Below, in pieces: positions 17,855-25,644 of a stretch of DNA of 64,000 nt. The notes beneath the pieces are model-generated. The model was not told where the DNA came from, did no database searches, and saw only the letters and a program-made list of their open reading frames with translations. How positions within the stretch are numbered: the stretch's first letter is position 1; each line of letters begins with the position of its first letter. Origin of the DNA: Micrococcales bacterium. Lineage in GTDB: Bacteria > Actinomycetota > Actinomycetes > S36-B12 > UBA10799. The DNA is taken from contig JADJCR010000009.1 of assembly GCA_016703125.1 (NCBI GenBank), positions 1 to 64,000 of the forward strand, written 5' to 3'. A program made the translations under genes and the position numbers.

Positions 17855-18834
17855 GCACCATCACCTACCGCGAGGCCGTGCGCGAGGGCATCCGGAGCGC
17901 GCTGCGCGACGACGACCGGGTGTTCATCATGGGTGAGGACATCGGCGAGTACGGCGGCTGTTACGCCGTCACCATGGGCCTGCTCGAGGAGTTCGGCCCC
18001 GATCGCGTCCGGGACACGCCGCTGTCCGAGTCGGCCTTCGTCGGTGCCGGCATCGGGGCGGCGCTCGGCGGGATGCGGCCCATCGTCGAGATCATGACCG
18101 TCAACTTCAGCCTGCTCGCCCTCGACCAGATCGTGAACACGGCTGCGGCTCTGCTGCACATGTCCGGCGGGCAGTTCAACGTCCCGCTGGTCATTCGTAT
18201 GACGACCGGCGCCGGCCGGCAGCTGGCCGCCCAGCACTCGCACTCCTTCGACGGCTGGTACGCGCACATCCCGGGCATCCGGGTGGTTGCCCCGGCGACA
18301 GTGACCGACGCGCGCTGGATGATGCCGGCGGCACTTGCCGATCCCGACCCGGTGCTCATCTTCGAGCACGGCGGGCTCTACAACGCCTCCGGCGAGTTGC
18401 CCGACGATTCGGGCCCGGTCGACTTGGACCGCGCCGCTGTCCGGCGCACCGGCACTGACCTCAGCCTGATCACCTACGGCGGGACGTTGTCGACGACCTT
18501 GGCCGCGGCCGAGGTGCTGGCGGAGGACGGCGTGCAGGCCGAGGTCATCGATCTGCGCACCCTGCGGCCGTTGGACGACGAGACGTTCCTGGACTCGGTG
18601 AGCCGCACCCACCGCGCCGTCGTCGTCGACGAGGGGTGGCGCAGCGGCAGTATCTCCGCCGAGGTGTCCGCGCGCATCATGGAGCAGGTCTTCTACGAAC
18701 TCGACGCGCCTGTCGGCAGGGTGGCCAGCGAGGAGGTGCCCATCCCCTACGCCCGGCACCTGGAGCAGGCTGCGATCCCCGGTGTCGAGGACATCTGCAC
18801 CGCGGCGCGGGCGGCGATGCGCGGGGAGGCCTGA
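17851..18834 (+). CDS. 2-oxoacid dehydrogenase E1 component, beta subunit
   Basis: This 327-residue partner of E1 alpha overlaps it by 4 bp. Family motifs are FIMGEDIGEYGG (with the Glu that activates TPP), FVGAGIGAALGGMRPIVEIM, HSHSFDGWYAHIPG and the C-terminal transketolase domain VEDICTAARAAM. Heterotetramer formation with alpha is expected. The length and motifs fit the PDH/acetoin dehydrogenase branch; sequence alone does not decide between them. Confidence 0.88.
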   Translation: MSTITYREAVREGIRSALRDDDRVFIMGEDIGEYGGCYAVTMGLLEEFGPDRVRDTPLSESAFVGAGIGAALGGMRPIVEIMTVNFSLLALDQIVNTAAALLHMSGGQFNVPLVIRMTTGAGRQLAAQHSHSFDGWYAHIPGIRVVAPATVTDARWMMPAALADPDPVLIFEHGGLYNASGELPDDSGPVDLDRAAVRRTGTDLSLITYGGTLSTTLAAAEVLAEDGVQAEVIDLRTLRPLDDETFLDSVSRTHRAVVVDEGWRSGSISAEVSARIMEQVFYELDAPVGRVASEEVPIPYARHLEQAAIPGVEDICTAARAAMRGEA

Positions 18835-18839
18835 TCGCG

Positions 18840-20123
18840 ATGGGCGAGTTCACGATGCCGTCACTCGGCGCGGACATGGACGAGGGCACATTGCTGGAGT
18901 GGCTGGTGAAGCCCGGCGACGCGGTGCACAAGGGTGACGTCATCGCGGTGGTCGACACCGCCAAGTCGGCGATCGACGTGGAGGTCTTCGAGGACGGCGT
19001 GGTGGCGCAGTTGCTGGTCGAGCCGGGAACTGTGGTGCCGGTGGGCACACCGATGGCACGTATCGAGTCGGCGGGGGGGACCGCGCCGGTCGTTCCGCCG
19101 GTCGTTGCGGATGTGCCTGCCGAACCCGTCACCGCACTCGCCCCACCCATCCGGCATCTGCTGCACCAGTACGGCCTGGATCCCGCGGACGTTCATGGCA
19201 CGGGCAAGAACGGGCAGATCACGCGCAAGGACGTGCTGGCCGCGGCCGGGGAGTCGTCTGCGGGCGGACCGGCGCCGATCGTGCCCGAGACGCCGCTGCC
19301 CGCCACCCCGGCTCCCGCCCCCTCGAGCCGCCCCCGGGTCACCCCACGGGCCCGTCGCCTGGCACGGCAGCGCGGGATCGACGTGGCGGCACTTACCGCG
19401 ACGAACGACATCGTGACCGGCGCGGCGGTCGAGTCCGCGCCGAAACGCGCACCGGTCGACCGGACGGCCGCCATGCGAGCGGCCACGGCGGAACTCATGG
19501 CCAGGGCAGCGCGGGAGATCCCGCACTACTACGTGGTCAGCACCATCGACATGACCGGTGCCCTGGACTGGCTGCGCGAGCGCAACGCCGCCGTGAAGCC
19601 CCGCGACCGGGTGTTGCCGGCGGTCCTGTTCCTGCGCGCTGCGGTGGTGTCCGCGACGAAGGTGCCTGACCTCAACGGGCACTGGGACGACCACTTCCAC
19701 CCGGCGCCAGGGGTGGACCTCGGAGTGGCCGTGGCGACGCGGTCCGGAGGTCTGGTGACCCCGCGGATCGTCGGGGCTCAGGACCTGGACCTCACTGCCC
19801 TGATGGGGCAGTTGTCCGACCTCGTGAAGCGGGCCAAAGCGGGGCGCTTGAAGGCCTCGGAACTGCAGCCCGGCAGCATCACCGTGAGCAGCCTCGCCGA
19901 CGGGGGACCGGACGCGCTGTACGGCGTCATCTACCCGCCGCAGGTGGCGCTGCTCGGCATCGGCAGCGTGGCGCCGCGTCCCTGGGTCGTCGATGGTGAG
20001 GCAGTTGTGCGCAGTACGGCCACCGTCACCCTGGCCGCCGACCACCGCGCCACCGACGGCCGCACCGGTGCCCGCTTCCTCGACGAATTCGCACACGCCG
20101 TGACCCACCCGGAGGAGTTATGA
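18840..20123 (+). CDS. 2-oxoacid dehydrogenase E2 (lipoyl acyltransferase)
   Basis: This 427-residue E2 has one lipoyl domain (residues 1-78, lipoyl Lys42 in DTAKSAID), a Pro/Ala linker and a subunit-binding domain (about 99-135, RHLLHQYGLDPADVHGTGKNGQITRKDVL). A second, partial binding-domain-like segment follows (VTPRARRLARQRGIDVAAL), then the catalytic domain ending in DHRATDG, whose His and Asp do the acyl transfer. The ATG at 18840 is 5 bp after the E1 beta stop. No E3 gene is near, so E3 would be shared. The next gene, an ACP, overlaps its stop, which is unusual for E2 and raises the option of acyl transfer to ACP. Confidence 0.88.
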   Translation: MGEFTMPSLGADMDEGTLLEWLVKPGDAVHKGDVIAVVDTAKSAIDVEVFEDGVVAQLLVEPGTVVPVGTPMARIESAGGTAPVVPPVVADVPAEPVTALAPPIRHLLHQYGLDPADVHGTGKNGQITRKDVLAAAGESSAGGPAPIVPETPLPATPAPAPSSRPRVTPRARRLARQRGIDVAALTATNDIVTGAAVESAPKRAPVDRTAAMRAATAELMARAAREIPHYYVVSTIDMTGALDWLRERNAAVKPRDRVLPAVLFLRAAVVSATKVPDLNGHWDDHFHPAPGVDLGVAVATRSGGLVTPRIVGAQDLDLTALMGQLSDLVKRAKAGRLKASELQPGSITVSSLADGGPDALYGVIYPPQVALLGIGSVAPRPWVVDGEAVVRSTATVTLAADHRATDGRTGARFLDEFAHAVTHPEEL

Positions 20124-20359
20124 ACGAGACCGCAGCACGTGACGTGGTGATCGCCGCGCTCACCGACGTCGCCCCCGAGATCGACACCGACACGCTGGAC
20201 CCGGACATGAGTCTGCGCAACGGTGCCGACCTCGACTCCATGGATTTCCTGGCGTACGTGTCGGGCGTGTCCGAGGCGATCGACGCGGACATCCCGGAGG
20301 ACGACTACCCGAAGCTGGACACGGTCAACGCCGCTGTCGCTTATGTAGCGTCGCGCTGA
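20120..20359 (+). CDS. Acyl carrier protein
   Basis: This 79-residue acidic helical protein has the phosphopantetheine-site motif DLDSMDF (Ser40; Met replaces the usual Leu). It starts inside the E2 stop codon (ATGA), so it is made in step with the dehydrogenase complex. Its 3' end overlaps the oppositely oriented holo-ACP synthase gene by 19 bp. No fatty-acid or polyketide synthase genes are in the window. It is therefore likely to be a dedicated carrier for a product of this operon rather than the housekeeping FAS ACP. Confidence 0.85.
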   Translation: MNETAARDVVIAALTDVAPEIDTDTLDPDMSLRNGADLDSMDFLAYVSGVSEAIDADIPEDDYPKLDTVNAAVAYVASR

Positions 20360-20700
20360 TCCGTGGCCACGACAAAGGCCACCGCGTAGTCGCCGTCGTG
20401 CGACAGGGACAGATGCCAACGCGTGAGATCCCCCGCGGCGGTTTGCGCGGCACCGGACAGTGACAGCACCGGCGCTCCGCTGGCGGCACGCGTGACCTCG
20501 ATGTCGGTCAGTGGCACCTCGCCGATCCCGACCCCGAGGGCCTTGAGCACGGCCTCCTTGGCGGCCCAGCGCCCGGCCAACCGCTGCGCCTGCCCGGCGC
20601 ACAACTCGATCTCCGCAGGGGTGAAGCAGCGATGCAGGAAAGCCTCCCCGCGATCGTGGAACCGGGAGACGCGGACGAGGTCCGTCCCGACGGCCAGCAT
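20341..20700 (-). CDS. acpS: Holo-[acyl-carrier-protein] synthase
   Basis: This 119-residue AcpS-type phosphopantetheinyl transferase has GTDLVRVSR (Mg-binding Asp), RWAAKEAVLKALG (catalytic Glu/Lys) and SLSHDGDYAVAFV. It moves the phosphopantetheine arm from CoA to the conserved Ser of ACP. Its start overlaps the stop of the DUF302 gene by one base (TGATG), and its 3' end overlaps the ACP gene tail to tail. Physical linkage to the ACP suggests it activates that protein, though it could also serve the whole cell. Confidence 0.92.
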   Translation of the reverse strand: MLAVGTDLVRVSRFHDRGEAFLHRCFTPAEIELCAGQAQRLAGRWAAKEAVLKALGVGIGEVPLTDIEVTRAASGAPVLSLSGAAQTAAGDLTRWHLSLSHDGDYAVAFVVATDQRDAT

Positions 20701-21089
20701 CAGCCCGACACGGCCGCCAGCGCGCGCTCGAGGCGTGCGCGCAACTCGTCGGCCAGTGGTGCCAGTTCGGGTTCCCCGGTGGCCTCGACGAGCACCTGCG
20801 GGTCTACGGTCTCGACAGTGACGCCGTCGTCACCGCCGCGCACGACCACGTTGCACGGGACCAAGGTCGCGATGACCGGATTGATGCCCATGGCGGTGTG
20901 CGCGAAGGTCGGGTTACACGCGCCCAGGATCATCAGCGGCGGGTAGTCCTCGTTCAGTTTGGCCTTCATGGTCGCTTGCATGTCGATCTCGGTGAGCACG
21001 CCGAAGCCTTCGGCGGCCAGCGCGGCTTTGGTGGCGCTCAGGGCTTCGTCGAACGGGAGGTCGACGGTGACGTGCGGTCCAGAAGTCAT
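20700..21089 (-). CDS. DUF302 domain protein
   Basis: This 129-residue protein has the DUF302 pattern: FDEALSATKAALAAEGFGVL, then a Cys-containing MILGACNPTFAHTAMGINP and LVPCNVVVRG. The fold is known and the function is not; some members are linked to heme, sulfur or metal contexts. The start is ATG 21089. Its fitness is supported by TACCGT 6 nt upstream (leaderless). It is the first gene of a two-gene unit with acpS. Confidence 0.85.
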   Translation of the reverse strand: MTSGPHVTVDLPFDEALSATKAALAAEGFGVLTEIDMQATMKAKLNEDYPPLMILGACNPTFAHTAMGINPVIATLVPCNVVVRGGDDGVTVETVDPQVLVEATGEPELAPLADELRARLERALAAVSG

Positions 21090-21095
21090 GGCTTC

Positions 21096-21101
21096 ACGGT
21101 A
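21096..21101 (-). promoter_or_regulatory. -10 box TACCGT for the DUF302-acpS unit
   Basis: TACCGT lies 6 nt before the ATG at 21089. It is back to back with TACGTT of the opposite gene, so the two leaderless promoters share about 25 bp. Confidence 0.5.
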
Positions 21102-21115
21102 CCCGCCCGGTGGGA

Positions 21116-21121
21116 TACGTT
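21116..21121 (+). promoter_or_regulatory. -10 box TACGTT for the lipoprotein-glycosylase unit
   Basis: TACGTT lies 6 nt before the GTG at 21128 and decides that start over the GTG at 21110. Confidence 0.45.
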
Positions 21122-21127
21122 CGGCGC

Positions 21128-21874
21128 GTGTGGCGTGCCGGTGTGATCGCGGTGCTGCTCGCCGCCTGCGCCGGCCCAACCGCCGATCCGTTGTCGGTCA
21201 GCCTGTACCAGACCCGCAGCGACACTCCTCTGGACAAGGTCGAGATCCAGGTCACGAACACCGGGCCGGAGAAGATCACCGTGCAACGGGCGGAACTCCG
21301 GTCGCCGCGGCTGTCGGGCAGCGCTGCGTGGGAGGAGGGCGTCGAGGTCGCTCCCGGGGCAGCGGTCGATCTGAAGGTCGCGCTGCCGGCGCCGCGCTGC
21401 GACGTCGATGCGGGTGCCACTGATGACGTCGTGCTCACTGTGGACGGCCGTACGGTCACCCTCGCCGCGCCGGACCGGCTCGGTCAGGTGGGTGCCTACG
21501 TGCGCCAGCGCTGCTTCGAGCAGGCCGTGGCGCAGGCGGCTGTGATCCGGGTGGACGCGGTGACGCGCCGGGGGATCAGCGTGGTCGTTGATGCCGGTGA
21601 CGCGCGGGTCGGAGCCTTGGGCACCACGATTCTGTTCGCGCCCGTGGATCGCCTGGCTCTTGCCTCCCGACCGGGGGACGCCGGAGTCCGCGAGGTGGCG
21701 CTGGCCCCGAACCGGTGCGACGCTCATGCCCTCGGGGAGGACAAGCAGGGAACGTACTTTGGGGTGGAAGTGACCCTTGCCGACGGCCGGTCGGGGACGT
21801 TCACATTCGGGGTCGACACGGTGCAGCGTGCCCAGTTGTACCGGTTGTACGCGCGGGACTGCGGACTCTCGTGA
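21128..21874 (+). CDS. Putative lipoprotein, function unknown
   Basis: This 248-residue protein starts with a short signal and lipobox (VLLAACAG). Two beta-rich halves follow, the first with DKVEIQVTNTGPEKITVQRA, an Ig-like or immunoglobulin-sandwich look. Four Cys residues beyond the lipobox (LPAPRCD, RQRCFEQ, PNRCDA, ARDCGLS) could form two disulfides. I chose GTG 21128 over 21110 because of the -10 box spacing. It overlaps the glycosylase gene by 4 bp (GTGA), a pairing with no obvious functional reason. Confidence 0.65.
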   Translation: MWRAGVIAVLLAACAGPTADPLSVSLYQTRSDTPLDKVEIQVTNTGPEKITVQRAELRSPRLSGSAAWEEGVEVAPGAAVDLKVALPAPRCDVDAGATDDVVLTVDGRTVTLAAPDRLGQVGAYVRQRCFEQAVAQAAVIRVDAVTRRGISVVVDAGDARVGALGTTILFAPVDRLALASRPGDAGVREVALAPNRCDAHALGEDKQGTYFGVEVTLADGRSGTFTFGVDTVQRAQLYRLYARDCGLS

Positions 21875-22773
21875 TCGAGGTGGAGTTCGGCCAGCCCCGC
21901 GACGTGTCCGCGATGCTCGGGGTGCTGCACCGCGGGGGCGGGGATCCGGCCTTTCAGCGACTGCGCGACGAGGTCTGGATCGCGGGGCTGGGGGCCGAGG
22001 GTCCGGTGACGTGGCGGCTGGCGCCGGTGCCAGGCGGGGTTGTGGTGCGGGCCGCGGGACCCGGCGCGCGATGGGCGGCCGACCATGTGGACCACCTGCT
22101 CGGCAGACATGACGACGCATCCGGCTTCGAGCCGGTGCATCCGCTGCTGGTGCGGCAATGGCGCCGGTACCGGGCCACACTGCGCGTTCCGCGCAGTCTG
22201 CTCACGTGGCAGACCATGCTGGCCGCGGTGCTCGAACAGCGAGTGACGGGGGTGGAAGCGCGGGGGGCGTGGCGGGCCCTGGTCACCGAGCACGGGACTC
22301 CCGCTCCGGGGCCGGCGCCCGAGGGTCTGCGGGTCCCCCCGGGGCCGGAAGCCGTTCTCCGTGTGCCGTCGTGGGACTGGCGGCGGTACGGCGTGGACCG
22401 GCAGCGGGTGGCCGCGGTGCGGGAGGTGGCGCGGTCGGCGCATCTGCTGGCCCGGGCCGAGACGCTGCCTCCCGCGCAGGGACGCGACCTGCTCACGGCC
22501 ATCCCCGGGGTCGGTGCCTGGACGGCCGCCGAGGTCAGCGCGCGGGCGTTCGGGGATGCCGATGCGGTGAGTGTGGGGGACTACCACCTCGGCCGCAATG
22601 TGACCTATGCGCTGACCGGGCGCACCGACGGCAGCGATGCCGACATGCTGGACCTGCTGGCGCCCTACGTCGGGCACCGGCAGCGCGCCGTGCGCTTGAT
22701 CGAACTCGCCGGGGTGCTCGTGCCGCGTCGGGGCCCGCGCATGAGGATGCCGGGACCCACTCGCGGTCGCTAG
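21871..22773 (+). CDS. AlkA-type DNA-3-methyladenine glycosylase-like protein
   Basis: This 300-residue HhH-GPD-superfamily enzyme has a helix-hairpin-helix LLTAIPGVGAWTAAEV followed by the catalytic Asp in AVSVGDYHLGRN. The N-terminal 100 residues form the AlkA-like extra domain (WRLAPVPGGVVVRAAG). LTWQTMLAAVLEQRVTG is the usual first helix of the core. It would remove alkylated bases in base-excision repair. It starts inside the lipoprotein stop codon. Confidence 0.82.
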   Translation: MIEVEFGQPRDVSAMLGVLHRGGGDPAFQRLRDEVWIAGLGAEGPVTWRLAPVPGGVVVRAAGPGARWAADHVDHLLGRHDDASGFEPVHPLLVRQWRRYRATLRVPRSLLTWQTMLAAVLEQRVTGVEARGAWRALVTEHGTPAPGPAPEGLRVPPGPEAVLRVPSWDWRRYGVDRQRVAAVREVARSAHLLARAETLPPAQGRDLLTAIPGVGAWTAAEVSARAFGDADAVSVGDYHLGRNVTYALTGRTDGSDADMLDLLAPYVGHRQRAVRLIELAGVLVPRRGPRMRMPGPTRGR

Positions 22774-22776
22774 CCT
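22771..22776 (+). promoter_or_regulatory. -10 box TAGCCT, leaderless start
   Basis: TAGCCT lies 6 nt before the GTG at 22783 and overlaps the end of the glycosylase gene. Confidence 0.5.
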
Positions 22777-22782
22777 GGGCCG

Positions 22783-23277
22783 GTGCGCACACATCCGTCC
22801 CCCAGTGGCCCCGAGCGCGACCTGCTCGACGACTTCCTCGACTTCCACCGGGAGACCTTGCTCGAGAAGTGCATGGACCTGTCGCCGGAACAACTCGGCC
22901 TGCGATCGGCCGCACCGTCGCAGTTGTCGCTGCACGGACTCGTGCGCCACCTGGCCCGGATCGAGCGCTGGTGGTTCCGGATCTGCATGTGCGACATGTC
23001 CCTGCCGGGACTGTTCGTCTCGCGGGAGCACCCGGATGGGGACTTCGAGGAGATCGACCCAGCGCGGTGGGCCGACGATCTGCAGGTCTATCGCGGTGAG
23101 GTGGCCGCGGCGCGCGACGCGGTTCTGACCTTGTCGCTGGACGACGAGGCCGCCCGGGGGCCACACGGCACAGTCACCCTCCGGTGGATCTACCTGCACA
23201 TGATCGCCGAGTACGCCCGGCACAACGGGCACGCAGATCTGCTGCGCGAACGCATCGATGGTCGCACCGGTTTGTGA
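22783..23277 (+). CDS. DinB-superfamily protein (DUF664)
   Basis: This 164-residue four-helix-bundle protein has the metal-ligand His residues at the expected places: SLHGLVRHLARIERWW in helix 2 and HMIAEYARHNGHADLLRE in the last helix. Members act as metal-dependent thiol S-transferases or have unknown roles. Mycothiol-dependent chemistry is a family possibility in this phylum. It appears to be expressed from its own leaderless promoter. Confidence 0.85.
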   Translation: MRTHPSPSGPERDLLDDFLDFHRETLLEKCMDLSPEQLGLRSAAPSQLSLHGLVRHLARIERWWFRICMCDMSLPGLFVSREHPDGDFEEIDPARWADDLQVYRGEVAAARDAVLTLSLDDEAARGPHGTVTLRWIYLHMIAEYARHNGHADLLRERIDGRTGL

Positions 23278-23284
23278 CGGGGCG

Positions 23285-23330
23285 CCAAGTGCCGGGCTCC
23301 ACGCGCCGGGCTCCACGCGCCGGGCTCCAG
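23285..23330. repeat. Short tandem repeat (14-bp unit, three copies)
   Basis: GCCGGGCTCCACGC-type units follow each other directly three times at the edge of a larger intergenic repeat. Confidence 0.6.
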
Positions 23331-23548
23331 CGCAAGGCGGGAGTGATGCGGATGGGTGGGAGTGGTTCTGCGCGGTTGGATCGCTCCCGGGTGTCCGGTT
23401 CGCTCCCGGGTAGCGGTTTCTCTCCCCGGTGGGGGGCGTTGCTGGCGGCGCCGGGCTCCAGCGCAAGGCGGGAGTGATGCGGATGGGTGGGAGTGGTTCT
23501 GCGCGGTTGGATCGCTCCCGGGTGTCCGGATGGCTCCCGGGTAGCGGT
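23317..23548. repeat. Dispersed repeat family A, two copies (period 131)
   Basis: Two nearly identical blocks of about 100 bp (23317-23417 and 23448-23548) carry GGGAGTGGTTCTGCGC, GGTTGGATCGCTCCCGGG and GCTCCCGGGTAGCGG. The GGGAG...CTCCC arms can pair. This fills the 398-bp gap between the DinB and MFS genes; the rest holds no gene. Related blocks are at 27.3, 44.0 and 52.7 kb. Confidence 0.75.
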
Positions 23549-23675
23549 GGCGGTGGCGAGGGCGCGGCGGTGCGGCACCCATGTGACGCGGGTCACCGGA
23601 TCCCGCTCTCCCCGGCGGGAAGCAATTGCCAGCCGGTGCGGTTGACGCTGAGGTTGAACCAGCGTCAGGAGCCCC

Positions 23676-25174
23676 ATGTCAGAGGAAGTGTCCGAGAAAA
23701 CAGTCACACCGGTGTCGGACCCCAACCGATTCAAGGCGCTGTTCGTCATCGCCATCGCGCAACTGATGATCGTGCTCGACGCCTCGATCGTGAACCTCGC
23801 CATCCCCAGCGCCCAGGCTGATCTGGGCATCGCACCGCAGGACATCCAGTGGGTGGTCACCGCGTACACGCTGGCCTTCGGCGGCTTCTTGCTGCTCGGC
23901 GGGCGTATCGCGGACTTCACCGGACGAAAGCGCACCTTCACCATCGGCCTGCTCGGTTTCGCCTTGGCCAGCCTGCTCGGCGGACTGGCGACGAACTCGG
24001 GGCAGTTGTTCGCCGCGCGCGGGTTGCAGGGAGCGTTCGCCGCGCTGCTGGCGCCGTCGGCCCTGGCCTTGATCACGGTGACGTTCCACGACCCGAAGGA
24101 GCGCGCGAAGGCCTTCGGGGTGTTCGGTGCCATCTCCGGCGGTGGGGCGGCGATCGGCCTACTGCTCGGCGGGGTGCTCACCGAGTACCTGTCCTGGCGC
24201 TGGTGCCTGGTGGTCAACACACCCATCGCGATCATCGCCGCGCTGCTCGCGGTGCGGTTCGTGCGCGAGTCGAAGGCGCACGGCGACACTTCCTACGACA
24301 TCCCCGGCGCGATCACGGTGACCGGTGGCCTGCTGGCCTTGGTCTACGCGTTCACGCAGGCGGCACCCGCGGGCTACGAGGACTCCGCGCACTGGACCGA
24401 CCCGACGACGCTGGCGTGGTTCGGCCTGGCGGTGGTCCTGCTGACAGCGTTCTTCGTCATCGAGAGCCGGTCGTCGCACCCGCTGCTGCCGCTACGGGTC
24501 ATCCGCGACTCCAACCGGGCCGGCGCGTACATCTCCACGCTCATGGTCGGCGCCGGGATGTTCGCCATGTTCTTGTTCCTCGGGATCTTCCTGCAGACGA
24601 TCCTCGGGTACTCCCCGGTGCGCGCCGGACTGGCCTTCCTGCCGTTCAGCGTGGGGATCATCCTCGGTGCCGGGGTGGCGTCGAACCTGCTGCCCAGGTC
24701 GGGCCGCGGCCGATGATGCTCCCCGGCCTGATCGCCGGGGCGGCCGGGATGCTGTGGCTGGCGCAGTTGCAGCCCGACTCGGCCTACCTCACCCACGTGC
24801 TGCCGGCCATGGTCGTGATGAGCCTGGGCATGTCCTTCGTGTTCATCCCGACCGCCACCGTGGCGCTGCACGCGGTCGACCACCACGATGCCGGAGTGGC
24901 GAGCGCGATGATCAACACCAGCCAGCAAGTAGGCGGGTCGTTGGGGACCGCGCTGATGAACACCGTCGCGGTGACCGCCACCTCGGCCTACCTGGCCGCC
25001 AACGCCGCGCAGGGTCAGATGGCCATGCCAGCGGCGCTGACCGAGGGCTTCACCCAGGGGTTCTACGTCGGCGCGGCCCTGCTGCTCACCGCTGCCGTGG
25101 TGGTCTTCTTCATGATCCGAGTCGGGGCTGATGCCGCCGCGGAGGAGGACGAGGCGCCGGTCCACGTCGGCTGA
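23676..25174 (+). CDS. MFS drug-efflux-type transporter, DHA2 family (one frameshift)
   Basis: The two frames (23676-24716 and about 24690-25174) join into one protein of about 499 residues with 14 membrane helices. Family motifs include DASIVNLAIPSAQADLG (helix 1), LGGRIADFTGRKR (motif A after helix 2), and the C-terminal half LPAMVVMSLGMSFVFIPTAT. The frame is lost at about 24695-24703 (CCAGGTCGGG), where one extra G would restore ...NLLPRVGPRPMMLPGL. DHA2 members export drugs or small organic compounds with proton influx. The ATG has CAGGAG upstream. A one-base sequencing error is the simplest reading. Confidence 0.8.
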
Positions 25175-25197
25175 GCGGACGCGGCAGACTGGCGCAC

Positions 25198-25620
25198 ATG
25201 AGCGCGCCCGGCTGGTACCCCGACCCGGCCGGACCCGGCACCCGCTACTGGGACGGACAGGCATGGACGGACCGGCTCGCGGCGGAGAAGCCACCCGGCG
25301 AGGGCCTACCGGGTTGGGCGCTGGCCGGCTGGTTCATGCTCATGGCGCTGGCCGCGTTCGCGGGGTTCTGGTACGTGCTGCTGATGACCGCCTTCGGGTG
25401 TGACTCCGGCTGGGATGGCTGCGTTGGCGTGGGGGAGACCGTGTGGGTGGTCTACACGGGCATCTGCGCGGTCGGGCTGCTCGGCCTGCTCGTCTGGTCG
25501 CTGGCCAGCAAGTCGGCCAGCGTGCGGATCGTGGCGTTCCTGCTCATGCCCGTGGTGGTGGTGGTCGCGCTGGTGGCCTCGACCGTCGGGTACTTCATGC
25601 TGGCCAACTGGCTGGCTTGA
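25198..25620 (+). CDS. DUF2510 membrane protein
   Basis: This 140-residue protein begins with the WYPDPAGPGTRYWDGQAWTD module (DUF2510, a WW-like surface or sorting domain common in Actinomycetota). Three membrane helices follow, with a loop containing CDSGWDGC that may form a disulfide. The start lies 7 nt after CAGACT. It has no partner gene in the same unit; function is unknown. Confidence 0.8.
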   Translation: MSAPGWYPDPAGPGTRYWDGQAWTDRLAAEKPPGEGLPGWALAGWFMLMALAAFAGFWYVLLMTAFGCDSGWDGCVGVGETVWVVYTGICAVGLLGLLVWSLASKSASVRIVAFLLMPVVVVVALVASTVGYFMLANWLA

Positions 25621-25644
25621 ACCGCGTCGCGCCAGAATCAAGAC

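Noticed and set aside
24690..24716. Programmed frameshift in the MFS gene
   Set aside because: There is no slippery heptamer or following pseudoknot, and many other genes in the window have similar one-base breaks.
24374..25294. 306-codon open frame opposite the MFS gene end
   Set aside because: It is antisense to clear membrane-helix coding sequence and has no credible start or domain.
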